Assembly (NCBI RefSeq): GCF_910594005.1
Contig: NC_057819.1
Coordinates: forward strand, 126,143,669-126,207,668
From: Cervus elaphus
Lineage: Eukaryota > Chordata > Mammalia > Artiodactyla > Cervidae
Direction of reading: 5' to 3'
DNA length: 64,000 nucleotides
In this document: positions 21,790 through 33,030 of the stretch, piece after piece
Layout of the letters: each line of letters starts with the position of its first letter
Numbering within the stretch: position 1 is the first letter of the stretch
Translations under genes and position numbers: made by a program
The notes under the pieces: generated by a model
Told to the model about the DNA's origin: nothing
Seen by the model: the letters and a program-made list of their open reading frames with translations, nothing else
The model's database searches: none

Positions 21790-22744
21790 GCTAAAGAAAG
21801 CCTGCTTGCTTGCAGCAAGGAAGACCCAACAAACGAATAAGTTTGTTTTTAAAAAACAAAGCCACTTTGAGGTACACCATGCAGTCAGGCCCACAACACC
21901 CCCCAGATTCCAGGGGAATGATGATACAACCTGCTAGTCAGATATCCATGTGAGAATTTGTTTTCTCCGCCCACAGACGCTAAAAGTGCAACAGCTGCCT
22001 GAGGGACTTGAGCGTCTTTGGCGTTCAGAGGAGCCACGGCTTCTAAGATCCCCACCAGCCCGCTGCTCAAAGATGCCACGACCAATCATCACCACGCCCT
22101 TAGGATGCACTGGCCCCTCGTGGGGGCTACATGAGGACTTGCTGGCCCATGCGCCATATGTAAAACACTTGGAAGGAACAAATAATTCCCACGCAAACAG
22201 CAAAAGGAGAGGCAATTTTCATCAGCTGAGACACCGTAAATCTTTATATGTTTTATGAATCTCACTTACATTTCTTGTCCGACTTGTGCATAAAACTTCT
22301 CCAGATTTATACAGCCAACTGCATAAGTCATTCCCTTCCCCAACGGGCTCTATATCTTGATGACCTTTTAGAAACCAATGACTGCTTTTCTGTTGTTATC
22401 CATAATTGGAAAAGCACTGGAGATAAGAAAATTTATGGCAATGAATGATCTACCTGAGCAAAGCTATAAAGAACACTGGATATCTAAAAGAGGGGCGGAG
22501 GGGACAGCCCACTCTCCCTGTTTATCAAGTGTTATCTCCACCAGCCAGGGTCCTCTGCAGGCACGGCACCACGGCGGACACTGGAAACTCGATGGGGCTC
22601 ATGTAAGGCTGGTCAAGTCACTGCTGCTTGACACAGGGGTCCAGGAGCGGTTCTCCTTTCTGTAAGAGGGGGTCAAAAGACACAGTCCCCCTTCCCCTGC
22701 CATCCAATTTCACTCCTGTTTCCATACTGATATAGACTGTGATT
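21790..22744. other. Unassigned DNA with a candidate conserved island at 22.2-22.5 kb
   Basis: 22.2-22.5 kb is AT-rich without repeat signature (TATATGTTTTATGAATCTCA, GTTATCCATAATTGGAAAAG). The rest is featureless. Confidence 0.35.
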
Positions 22745-23737
22745 CAATGGCAGTACAAGATGGGCAAAAATGGGCAAAAGACCTAATCAGACCTTTCTCC
22801 AAAGAATACCTGCAGACTGTCTACAGGCACATTAAGAGATGCTCAATATCGCTAATTATGAGAAAAATCAAAACTGCAATAGGGTATCAAGTCCCAACAG
22901 TCAGAATGGCCATCATCAAAAAGCCTGTAAATAACAAATGCTGGAGGAGATGTGGAGAAAAGGGAAGTCTCTTACATTGTTGGTGAGAATGTAAGTTGCT
23001 GCAACCACTATGGATAACAGTATGGAGGTTGCTTCAAAAACTAAAAATCAAACTACCAGCAATCCCACTCCTGGGCATATATCCAGAAAAGATGAAAACT
23101 CAAATTCAAAAAGACTCATACACCCCAGTGTTCATTGCAGCATTATTTACAATAGTCAAAACATGGAAGCAACCCGTGTCCATTAAAAGATGAATGGATA
23201 AAGAAGATGTGGTATATATTCATACAATGGACTATTAGTCATAAAAAAGAATGAAAAGTTGCCACTCGCAACAACTTGGATAGACCTAGAGATGATAATA
23301 CTAAGTGAAATAAGAAAAAGACGAATACCATATGATATCATTTTATGTGGAATCTAAGAAATGATACAAATGAACTTCTTTACAAAACAGAAATGGACTC
23401 ACAGACATAGAAAACGAACTTATGGTTACCAAAGGGAAAATGTCGTGCCAAGTCGCTTCAGTCCTGTCCGACTCCTTGTGATCCTATGGACCGTAGCCCG
23501 CCAGGCTCCTCGGTCCATGAGATTCTTCAGGCAGGAATACTGGAATGGGTTGCCATGCCCTTCTCCAGGGAATCTTCCCAACCCAAGGATCAAACCTGTG
23601 TCTCTTAAGTCTCCTGCACCAGCAGGTGAGTCCTTCTGTTGGGCAAGGGATAAGTTAGAAATATGAAATTAACAGATACACACAAGGACTTAGTGTATAG
23701 CACAGGGAACTATATTCAGTATTTGTAATAACCTGTA
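22745..23737 (+). mobile_element. L1 3' portion, interrupted by Bov-tA
   Basis: Sense L1 at 22745-23431 and 23637-23737: AAAAGACCTAATCAGACCTT, CCAGCAATCCCACTCCTGGG, AGACTCATACACCCCAGTGT, GAATGGATAAAGAAGATGTG and AGCACAGGGAACTATATTCA. It resembles ruminant L1-BT-type elements and is 5'-truncated, with stops throughout. Confidence 0.92.
23432..23636 (-). mobile_element. Bov-tA SINE inside L1
   Basis: The antisense order is CGCTTCAGTCCTGTCCGACT, GGAATACTGGAATGGGTTGC, GGATCAAACCTGTGTCTC and GCAGGTGAGTCCTTCT. L1 sequence continues on both sides. Confidence 0.92.
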
Positions 23738-23907
23738 AGGGCTTCCCTGGTTGCCTAGATGGGAAAAAAAAATCTGCCTGCAATGCAGGAGACCCAGGTT
23801 CAATCCCTGGGTTGGGAAGATATTCTGGAGAAGGAAATGGCTACTCACTCCAGTATTCTTGCCTGGAGAATTCCATGGACAGAGTCAGGCAGGCTGGACT
23901 ACAGTCC
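23738..23907 (+). mobile_element. Bov-tA SINE, 3'-truncated
   Basis: The head reads GGGCTTCCCTGGTTGCCTAG, with an A-run in the tRNA part, CTGCAATGCAGGAGACCCAG and CTCCAGTATTCTTGCC. It stops at CTACAGTCC where the inverted copy begins. Confidence 0.9.
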
Positions 23908-23985
23908 GTGCATGCTAAGTCTCTTTAGTCATGTCCAACTCTTTGTGACCCTATGGACTGTAGCCCGCCAGGCTCCTCTGTCCAC
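23908..23985 (-). mobile_element. Bov-A 3' fragment, inverted
   Basis: Antisense Bov-A tail (CTAAGTCTCTTTAGTCATGT, GTAGCCCGCCAGGCTCCTC). It abuts the plus-strand Bov-tA to its left, giving an inverted pair. Confidence 0.85.
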
Positions 23986-24360
23986 AGCATCTACCATACA
24001 AACCCAGCTTCCCTGCAGTGTTCGCCCCCATCGCGGAGAAGACAGCCTCTTCCCAAATATTTCCTGCCATGGACGCTTTCTGCCTGAGACGTGCAGTGCA
24101 GTGAGGGGCTGCAGGAGTCAGGGGAGGACGTGGGGAGGGGGCAAGATAGCTGCAGAGCCCTCTCCCGTGTAGGTCTCACTGCCTGCCCCAGCCCCAGCAG
24201 ACACGGCTCTGGACCAAAGCCCCCAGAAGAGCAGAGATGCTTCCAGACTCTGCGCTGTTTCATCTGCACACCAGCGGGAGCCATCTTTCCATCCAAGAGC
24301 CCGTAAACAACCTCCTCAATCTGCTACCTCGGCAGACACCAGCCCGGCTCATCTCCCTTC

Positions 24361-24465
24361 CTCAGGGTGGGGGTGGGGGGCATTTCCGACCCTCCCTTTG
24401 TTGGGGGTGGGGGTCTGCGCCTGGGGGCTCACAGGGGCTGTGGGGACAGCATTGGGGGGGGACAA
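24361..24465 (+). repeat. G-run-rich segment
   Basis: GGGTGGGGGTGGGGGG at 24365 and GGGGGTGGGGGT at about 24403, with further runs at 24423 and 24454, could form G-quadruplexes. Confidence 0.7.
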
Positions 24466-24502
24466 TGACAGCTCCCTGTGGCACTCGATGTTCCAGTGGG
24501 GA

Positions 24503-24544
24503 GTGTGCATGCGTGTGTGTGTGTGTGTGTGTGCATGCGTGTGC
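24503..24544. repeat. (TG)n with GCATGCG caps, 42-bp alternating purine-pyrimidine tract
   Basis: Every base from 24503 to 24544 alternates purine and pyrimidine. A central (TG)n is flanked on both sides by GCATGCG. This is a Z-DNA candidate. Confidence 0.9.
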
Positions 24545-24929
24545 CACTGCGGAATGCTGCCAGAGCAATTTGGTTTCCAAGGCAACAGTGTGAAGGTGCA
24601 CAGGCTGCTACCCGTGCTCAGCGAGTGAGAAAGACGTGTCATCGTCGCCCCGGCTCCCAGCTGGAGCCCGGCCAGTTACTGCCCACTTGGTGGAGCAGAA
24701 CCCAGAGGGGCTGGGCTGCTGTGGAACTGGAGAGGGGCCCGGGGGCCCAGGAGCATCGAACCACCCCCAGAGAGGACCTGGTTGGGTCAGTGGGGCCGAA
24801 GGAAGGCTGGGTCGCAGAGTAAGGATGAATCCTGAATCCTCAGCCACCAATCCCCCCCAGTGAAAGCCAGCAGTGTCCCCACCCTCAGAGAGGATGGGGG
24901 GAGCCGGGCAGGCAGGCAGCAGGCCTTCC

Positions 24930-25100
24930 TGGGCCCCATTCCACTGCTAATTATTTTCCATGATGAACACGTTATTATGTCTTACACTCGAAATAATCAA
25001 TTTGGAATCACCACTCTGATGAGTTAATGGGCACTTGGTGGGTGTCATTTGAGAATCTCTCTGCAAAGTACAGTTCTATTTTTAACAGCGGCTGCACCGG
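24930..25100. other. Candidate conserved noncoding island
   Basis: Repeat-free AT-rich block within GC-rich surroundings: CACTGCTAATTATTTTCCAT, CACGTTATTATGTCTTACA, CGAAATAATCAATTTGGAAT and GATGAGTTAATGGGCAC. Multiple TAAT/ATTA cores within 110 bp. Confidence 0.45.
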
Positions 25101-25150
25101 GTACACAAGAGGACAGGAAAAGAGTGCTCAGGCTTCCAGCTCCCAGGCAT

Positions 25151-25174
25151 TCTCTCTCTCTCTCTCTCTTTCTC
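25151..25174 (+). repeat. (TC)n microsatellite
   Basis: Nine to ten uninterrupted TC units followed by TTTCTCC. Confidence 0.9.
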
Positions 25175-25304
25175 CTCAGTCCTGCTTGTCCTGCTCCTCT
25201 GGGCTTCGGCCCCATGGACCGGCAGTAGCCAGTGACGTGGCTCCACTTCCTCTGTTCAATACATGGGCCCCTCCAGCTCCACTAAGCCCTTGATGTGTGC
25301 TATA

Positions 25305-25860
25305 TAATGAAATTTGGGTCCCACCTCCAAATTCATAGGTAGAAACATAACCCCCAATGTGACGGTAACAGGAAGTGGAGCCTTCAAGAGGTGAGTAGGT
25401 CATGAAGGTGCAGTCCTCATGAATGAGATTAGTGCCCTTATAAACGAGAGCCCACAGAGCTTCCTTGTCCCTCCCACCATCCAAGAACGCCGCAAGAAGA
25501 TGCCTATGAAACAGAAAGTGGGGACTCATCAGATACTGAATCTGCCTGCACCTTTGTCTTGGACTTCCCAGTCCTCTGGAAGCGTGAAAAATAGATGTCC
25601 ATGGTCTATGGTATTCTGTTCATTGGAAAAGACCCTGATGTTGGGAAAGATAGAAGGCAGGGGAGAAGGGGACAGCAGAGGATGCAATGGTTGGATGGCA
25701 TCACTGACTCGATGGACATGAACTTGGGCGAACTCCAGGAGATGGTGAGGGACAGGGAGGCCTGGAGTGCTATAGTCCATGGGATCGAGAAGAGTCGAAC
25801 ACAACTTAGTGACTGAACAACAACAGTAACATGCTGTTACAGCAGCCAAAACACACAGAG
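25305..25860 (+). repeat. MaLR/MST-type LTR split by BovB
   Basis: Left part 25305-25611 (CAAATTCATAGGTAGAAACA, GTGCCCTTATAAACGAGAG, GTCTTGGACTTCCCAG, GTCTATGGTATTCTGTT). Right part from 25827 (CTGTTACAGCAGCCAAAACA). The two halves join into a normal MST/MLT1 3' end once the BovB is removed. Confidence 0.82.
25612..25826 (+). mobile_element. BovB LINE 3' fragment inside a MaLR LTR
   Basis: Sense BovB tail: TTGGAAAAGACCCTGATGTT, GATGGCATCACTGACTCGAT, AACTCCAGGAGATGGTGAGG, ending GTGACTGAACAACAACAG. The frame MDMNLGELQEMVRDREAW is readable. It splits the 3' end of the LTR at 25305-25860. Confidence 0.92.
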
Positions 25861-25904
25861 ACAATGTGCCCGCTGAATCCTCCAAATGTCCCCAGGAGGA
25901 AGCT

Positions 25905-25990
25905 TGGACCAATACTTCCATTTCACAGGGAGAACACTGAGGCCCTAAGATTTGAAGCCAGAGAATCTGACCTCCTGCCGAGCAGATGTC
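25905..25990 (+). repeat. MIR-like fragment
   Basis: TTCCATTTCACAGGGAGAAC, ACTGAGGCCCTAAGATTTGA and GCCAGAGAATCTGACCTCC follow the MIR order 'ccattttacagatgaggaaactgaggc'. Confidence 0.6.
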
Positions 25991-25999
25991 TGAATTATC

Positions 26000-27735
26000 T
26001 GCCCCACTAGCATGACCTGATGTTGATGAAATAAGAAGCAGAGGAATGTCGGTAGGTAGCGTATTTTCACTGCAAAGACAGACCATGGAAGAATGAGATG
26101 GTACCTGTCAAGCATCTAAATGAGCCTGGGCAGAAGTGGGCGGGCAGGCAGATGAAACCTCGTCACCCGCTGCCAAGCTTCAGATGTTTGAAGCTCAGCA
26201 TCCAATTTGGAATCAGGGAGGGAAACACTGAAAAAGGAAATCCTGATGAGGGTGAGGGGAGAGGGGAGAAGGCTGTGTTCTCATCACAGGTTCTCCCTGC
26301 ACTGGGATTCGTTCCTATGCACAAGTATTGCTTTGACTAAGAGACTCTCTCAGCAGGGAGGGACAGGGCTGCTAGAAGTCACAGTGTCGGTGGACAGAAC
26401 TGTGGATCTGAGTGGCCCAGGAAAAGGACATCTTATCTTCCCCAGGGCACCTTGGATGAGCTCTCTTGAGGCAAACACAGTTTCCATCTATGTGCTCTTC
26501 CTTACTTCACCTTCACAAGGTCACTGGACCAAGGTCATCTTTATGAAGGTATTGAATGGATGATGCTCCAACAGCCCATGGGCTAGGGTACCACCCCCCT
26601 CTCATACCACAAACTCACCAATATCCACTCTTCTGAAACTACCCCAACTGCTGTGATCACAGGACTAGCTACCTTTGGTCTTCCTAACCTTAGTAAGACA
26701 GACACCTGTCGGTTGCTTCCCTAGCATTCACATACACCCTAACCCAACAGACTTCACCTCTCAAGTGGTCTATGCAGGTCTACCCTGGGGTCTATGCAGG
26801 TCCCAGGAACCCAACTCCATTCCTGGGTCCAGGGAGAATGCGCGTGATGTAAGCTAAGCCAATGAGTGTGTTTCCCATCACTTTGTCAAGTGAATGGTCC
26901 TAAGGTGGGCTCATTAACCAATCCAGCCTAATTAACGCAAACTCAGAAGCTTTGCTTAGAATGTTGGAATAAGAGCCTCTCTTTCTTCCTCAGTGGGTGT
27001 GACCAAGGAAGCATGGAGCCCTGGGGAGCAGCCATCTGGGACCTGCTGGAGGCAGAACTGAGAGATGAAAACATACTTGCATGCACACATGCATGTTTGT
27101 GGCCATGGTTTTTTTTGCATTGGAAGGTTCTGGTTGCAGAACATGCAGGCCCTCCCCAGGAAAAGTAGCCAGCAGATGGCTCCAACTCAGCCTGTTCCTC
27201 CAAAGATGGGCCGCTCCTAGATCCATTCTCTCTGTTCAAGGACAACAGGAGTCATCTAGAGAGGCCGGAGCAGACAGGTCTGCTGTTGCAGCCAAGCTCT
27301 TAGGAAGCCAGACTACCGGTGCCCGGGCAAGCTGAGGCCAAGGGCTCCAAGGCAAATCCCAGCCCTCTCCAGAGGTGGAGAGCCAAGATGTCTTCATTCC
27401 CTGCTTCATTTCTGCGTCCTCTGGTCACATCCCACCCAGGAGGGAGGAGGGGCATGGACATTTTTGCAGAGCACCCCCACCCCTCTCCAGGGTGACTGAG
27501 CCCTTAAGCCTGCAGAGCTCATAAAAGTCCACACTCAAGTGCTTGCTGGGCACTGACAAGTTCACAGGCATTTGTGGAACTCATGGGAGCCAGAATACAG
27601 TGAAATCCCCAGGGCACCTTTCCAAGAACTGAGGTTCTGTCCAAGAGAGGGAAGGATCTGGGGAAAAGCAAGTTTGCACCTGGTGTCGTGAAGTCTAGTG
27701 GCTCCCACCCAAGGGCAGTGAGAAGATGCTGCAAA
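26000..27735. other. Unassigned intergenic DNA
   Basis: No exon. At 26.84-26.95 kb GTAAGCTAAGCCAATGAGTG and TAACCAATCCAGCCTAATTAAC could be remnants of an old DNA element or LTR, but I cannot assign the family. Confidence 0.3.
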
Positions 27736-27952
27736 AGTTCACAAAGTCGCTTCAGTCGTGTCCAACTATTTGTGACCCTGTGGACCATAGCCTGCCAGGA
27801 TCCTCTGTCCATGGGGATTCTCCAGGCAAGAATACTGGAGTGGGTTGCCATGCCCTCTTCCCGGGGACCTTCCCCACCCAGGGATCAAACCCGTGTCTCA
27901 CATTTCCTGCATTGGCAGGCAGGTTCAGCACAACCTCCACCTGGAAAGCCTG
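27736..27952 (-). mobile_element. Bov-tA SINE
   Basis: The antisense order is CGCTTCAGTCGTGTCCAACT, GAATACTGGAGTGGGTTGCC, AGGGATCAAACCCGTGTCTC and CCACCTGGAAAGCC. Similar flanks aaaagttcacaaag and aaaagtttgcaag suggest a TSD. Confidence 0.92.
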
Positions 27953-27959
27953 CTATAAA

Positions 27960-28964
27960 AGTTTGCAAGCCTCTGCTTCAGGCTGTGACCTATGAGAAAC
28001 CCAGGAGGGGGATCATTCTGGTGCTTGTAGGTAGTCTCACTGAGGGGCTCTGTCCCTGCAGCCTGGACACCCAGGTGCAGAGGGTGTGGCTCGCAGTGCG
28101 GCTGTCCGCAGGGGCACCACCTGGGGTCCCCAGGGCTCCCCCTGCAGGACTGGTAGCTCTCCAGTGCTTGCCAGGTGAGAGAATGGACGGACCTCTGTTG
28201 CCTGACGCATTTCACTTGGCCATCAAAGACAGCCTCACTCGTGTTTCATAGGTGACTCTGGGGTCCCGCAAGGAGGAACAGAGCAGGATTGAAAGAAATA
28301 AGAGCCTCAGGAACACATAATCTCCCAAGGAAGGACCAGCAGAGAACCTGGAAGTCTCTGTCGAGAGCATCAGACTCCCAGTCTCCATATTTGGAGATTC
28401 AACCTGCCGTCAGTATTTAATGGGTTAGAAAAATAAAAAGGCTATGTGTTGAATGGAAAATTCAAATGCTCCAAGTGTGGAACAAGTCACACTTATAAAG
28501 AACATAGGTATCCCTGTTACTGATCAGTGCTTGGGTGTTAGCACCTTGCCTTATCCAGGAAGGGTAGGAAGTCCTCAGTAGAGTCAGGCTGGCATCATTA
28601 TTACTAAAGCAATTCATCATCTGTGTAAAAGATTTCTCATACCTTCATATATGACCCGGAAGTAATATCCTAACACATTTAAAAAGAATATTTCCCGTGA
28701 AGGGTTTTGTGGATTTTGAACTCTCTTATTAAAGATATGAAACGTATAACACTTTCCAAGATTGTAAGAGCGACTGATTGGCATAAGGAAAGACAGAAAT
28801 TAAGCCACCAAATCTCAATCTTAAAAAACTTTATACAATTGTCTGATGGGATTGAAAATCGAGTGTCTTTGTTTATTAGCAGCAGCCATCAACTCACTTC
28901 CTCTAGTTGGATCTACAGGTCTTTGTGAGGTGTCATTTTCACTTATGATCACCATGAAAAAAGT
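27960..28964. other. Unassigned intergenic DNA
   Basis: No clear repeat or exon. From 28.4 to 28.95 kb the sequence becomes AT-rich without L1 signature. Confidence 0.3.
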
Positions 28965-30425
28965 GTTCAAATAAACAATTTAGAAGTGGACCTTCAAGTC
29001 ACATTACGCATGAAGCCAAAAATTTCAAAAAACAGAGTATGGTCTACTTATTGTCCACAAAGGTACAAAGGTATTCCAGTAGAGAAAGGAGCCTTTTTGA
29101 GAAATGGTGCTGTAAAAAGAAAGAAATGCTGCTATTAAAAACTGGATATCTATATGCAAAAAAGATGAATCTCAATTCATGACTTACACCATATTAAAAA
29201 AAAAACTGACAATGGAACACAAACTGAAACTTCTAAAAGAAAACATAGGAGAAAATCTTGGATTAGGGAAGATATCTTAGATACAAATGAAATGCACAAT
29301 TCACTAAGGGAAAAAAATGATGAATTGGACTTCTTCAGAACTAAAAACTTTTACTCTTTGAGAGACATTGTTAAGAAAACAAGAAGACAAACCTCAGACT
29401 GGGAGCAAATATTCACAAAACACACATCATATCTGCTTAAGGACTCATATCTGGAGTACTTAAAAAACTCTCAAAACTTAATAATACAAAGACAAAGAGC
29501 CCAATTCAAAAAAAGGCTAGAGATTTGAAAAGACACTTCACTGAAAAAGATTTACAATGGCAAGTAAACACACAAAAAGAGATGTTCAACAAAATTAATT
29601 ATTAGGGAAATGTAAATTAAGACCACAACATGATATCACAACACAGATATTAGAACGGCTAGAATTTTTTCTATTCTGACAATAGCAGAATGTTGGTGAG
29701 AATGTGGAACTCTCCCACATGCTGGTGGAGATGCAAAATGGTACAGCCACGCTGAAAGACAGTGTGGAACTTGAGCATATGTATTTATTACACAATCCAT
29801 ACTGTCTACGTGTGTTCCCACAAAAACATGTATATGAGTGTTTGCCGTAGCTTTATTCATCATTGTCCAAAACTGCAAACATCTCAAATGTCTCTTCACT
29901 GAGCACAGAGAGAAGAAATCGTGGTACGTCCACAGATGGAATACTATTCAGCAATAACAAGGAACAGCCCATAAATGCATACAACATAGATGACTGACTT
30001 TTAAATGCATTACGGTAACTCAGGGAAGCGAGACTCAAAAGGCTACATACCGTCTAATTTCATTCATAGAACATTCTGAAAGGCAAAATTATAGGGAAAG
30101 GTAACAGATTATTAGTTTCCAGAGACCAAGGGGAGGGGAGCGCTTGACCACAAAGGAACATAAGGGAATGTTCACAGCTAAGGGAATTCATGGCTACACA
30201 CCTTAACTGGGGTGCTGGTTACAACCCTGTACCCAGTTACTAAAGCTCCCAGGACCCTCTAAGAACAGGGGTAAATTTTATTGTATGCAAATTCTACCCT
30301 CAATTTTTAAAAAAAGGATATAATCAGATAAAAAAAAGGAAATAGTCCATCAGAGTGACTGCATTAAAATATATATTTGCAACAGGAATATAACCAATGT
30401 ATTATCAATAAAGGTGGCATATGAT
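28965..30425 (+). mobile_element. Old L1 3' portion (ORF2 end and 3' UTR)
   Basis: Sense L1: AAAACATAGGAGAAAATCTTGG, TGATGAATTGGACTTCTTCAG, CTGGGAGCAAATATTCACAAAA, AAAGACACTTCACTGAAA, GAATACTATTCAGCAATAAC and GGGTAAATTTTATTGTATGC. A short frame (EKNDELDFFRTKNFYSL) is an ORF2 relic. It is about 1.4 kb long, the largest L1 block here, and carries many stops. Confidence 0.88.
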
Positions 30426-30429
30426 CAGA

Positions 30430-32224
30430 TCAGGGTGCTAATGCCAAGTCAAATCTGAGCAGTTCTCGAGTTATTTTCAAACCAGTTTACCCTGCAGTTG
30501 TACCGTGTGATCTCCTCAGAGATTTTCTTCCTTCTAACAGGAGCAAATGTTGAAGGCAGGTGGGTTTTGCACTTGGAGATGGTGGGCGGGAGCGGGTGGG
30601 GATGGCCCGGAGCATCACTTTCAGTGTGGTTCATGCCATGGTTTGTTTGAGATGGGGCGAGCAGGAGAGAAGGGGGTGTCTTCACCTGCCAACATCCTGA
30701 AGGTTGTCCATGGGGCCAAGAGAGACTCACTGAGGTCCCAGGATTGGTGACACCTCGGGGGGTGGGGGTGTCAGGTGCGAAGGTGGGAGCAGAGGGAGCA
30801 GGCAGAAGGGATGGGGACCCTTACAGAGGAGAGAACACAGCTGAGGCATGTTGGGGATGGATGGAGATCACCAGAGGGATGCCATTCAGCGGCCTGCCCC
30901 GGGCTGTCTACTCCCTCCTTGGTATTCTGTGAGCAGAGCTGGTAAAGAGTTGAGATCTATCTACGAGGAGCTGGTTCCCCCTCACCAGGGAGCAGCCTGG
31001 CCCAAGAGCAAATAACCTCGTGACCCTGTCACTCCAACTAAGAGGGGTCACCAGGCCCTTTGACCTCCGTGTAGCTTGATCAAAGACAAACAAACTCTCC
31101 TGTTTGTTTAGGGAAAGGTCTGCAAAGCCCAGAGCCCTCGAAGAGACATCCCTCCTCCCATCCCAGATTCTCCTAGAATCTAGAGAAACAGATTCCCCTC
31201 CCACCCCAGTGCCCAAGTCGGGTGCAGGCGCTGGCAGAGCCTGCAGGAGGAAGCCCAGATCTCTCTTGGTCAGCACTCTGGGCCCACCATCTCCAAACAC
31301 AGGCGTCTTGCTTTTATTAAGTGGAGGCTGGAGCCAGGGAAGACACGTCTCTGGAACAACAGGCTTTTGTCTTAACCAACCACTTCTGACTCCAGGGAGG
31401 GTTGTAAAGACAGGGTGCTGCTAACCTCTTTATGGGCAGATTCTCATCTCGGTGGGACCCACGGGGGGCAGGGTTGGGGGGATGCTCTGGAACATTCAGA
31501 AAGCCGTATATCAACCTATATATGAGGTTTGGACCACCAATAAGTGTCTCTACTGCAACGATGGCCCACCCTTTTAGGCTCTTGATTGGCTGATAGTGTT
31601 GTCTGTCACCAACCCAAGGAGCCAATTGGGTGGCAGTCTGTGGTCCAGGTGTGACTGCTTTGGCTGATGGCTCCTGGAACAAATGTCCAGGACTCTGTTC
31701 ACAGGACCGTGTACAATGTAGTGTCCACACACGCTGTTGTGATTCTGATTCCTGGTGGAAGGAAAGTGCACATTCCCTGACCAATGCAGCAAGTGACATG
31801 GTTCCTGTAAGGTCTCGGGATGCACAGGTGGTCTCACTGGCCCCAACCCTCAGGGAAGGATCCACTTCCATCAAGGATGAGGTCTCCCTCCCCGCAGAGG
31901 GACTGGATGAGACACCTCCTATTTGCAGAGTGTTTGCATTCACAGTTGGGCAAAGAGGGACTGAACCAGCTCCTCCAACACAGCCTCCTTTCTGGGGGCC
32001 AAGGCCAGGGGAGTCCAAGCGGAAGAGCCCTCAAGCCGCCCTCATGGGTGTAGAGACATCGCTTCTATTTGCACAAGCAGCCTCAGCACCAGGAAAAACA
32101 CAGCGTTTCTGTTGCCCCGCCCTTCATAGCAGCATCTGTCCATTCGAGTCGCATTGACATCCTCTGCAGTTTGCCTTTCAAAACCCAGGGGAGGCATTCA
32201 TGGAAACCCTACTGATCTGGGCTC
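30430..32224. other. Unassigned intergenic DNA
   Basis: No repeat I can name with confidence and no exon. A 233-codon minus-strand frame at 31317-32018 has no domain and is probably chance. Confidence 0.35.
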
Positions 32225-32345
32225 CGTGGGCACTCTGACTCAGCCCCAGTAAGCCCGTGCCCTTGGGCAAATCCTCGCATCTCCCTGAGCCTTTTCCATG
32301 AGGAGAGTGGGGTTAGGCTAGATGGTTTCCATGGTGTCTTCCAGC
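32225..32345 (+). repeat. MIR-family fragment
   Basis: TGCCCTTGGGCAAATCCTCG, CATCTCCCTGAGCCTTTTCC and GAGAGTGGGGTTAGGCTAGA match the 3' half of MIR/MIR3. Confidence 0.7.
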
Positions 32346-32499
32346 TCTCCGTGCATCCATGTCTTAATACCTCTCTGTACATTCTCCCCGAGTCCACATC
32401 TGGGAGAGAACAGTACGCATGCTCGTGTTTTCCAAAGGGACTCTCTCTCCATCCATGGCATCCTTTTCGCTGCTATTTCCTACTTGTATCTCCTGGCTC

Positions 32500-33030
32500 C
32501 CGCTGGAGGAAGAACTGTTTAACCTCATTGTATAGCACGGTGATTATTAGCTACACTTTGGCCATAGAAGAAATTCCAGCCATAAATAATAATGATGATG
32601 ATGGAAATAACAGATGCAATCCCCTCCCTGTGTCAAAGCGCTGGCTGTTGCTTTTTTTTTTTCTCACTCCACTCTGTGCCAAAGGCCTTCAGAAAAGGAG
32701 TTAATTAATATCCCTTGCTGTGGACTAATTCTCGTTTCAACATGTGGCTGTCATTTCCCTGTCATCATAGCTGATTTACAACAGGGTTTAATTAAATTCT
32801 CAGTACATTATTCAGCATTCTCCAAAGACAACACCAGAGAGGCCGGGGGTATTTAAAATGTCACCTGCTGAGACATATCACCTCTTCTTAAATAAATATG
32901 ACAGTGATCAAACTTTGGCTAATTACAGTGACTTAGTTATTTGTTTGTATGTTTTAATATTTAATTGCTTTCATGTTCATCCAATTATCGAGCAATAGCA
33001 AACAGAAATTAACTTTTTATCAGCGCGTTC
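32500..33030. other. Candidate conserved noncoding island
   Basis: About 500 bp without repeat signature and rich in TAAT cores: GGAGTTAATTAATATCCCTT, GGGTTTAATTAAATTCTCAG, TTTGGCTAATTACAGTGACT, ATATTTAATTGCTTTCATG and CAATTATCGAGCAATAGC. The density of homeodomain-type sites contrasts with the GC-rich flanks. Conservation is inferred from composition, not shown. Confidence 0.5.

Larger units (their letters stand above)
23986..24929. other. Unassigned GC-rich DNA
   Basis: Apart from the G-rich and (TG)n tracts I see no repeat, exon or regulatory motif. Confidence 0.3.

Noticed and set aside
26830..26950. AAGCTAAGCCAATGAGTG...CCAATCCAGCC as a possible CCAAT-box promoter
   Set aside because: CCAAT strings like these are common in old LTRs and DNA elements. 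No TATA box, initiator or transcript follows.
28700..28930. Frame at 28707-28928 (MWILNSLIKDMKRITLSK...) as a possible exon
   Set aside because: AT-rich, next to an old L1, with no resemblance to a known domain and no splice sites that make a convincing exon.
31317..32018. 233-codon minus-strand frame
   Set aside because: No domain or family resemblance, and overlapping frames on the other strand. Treated as chance.
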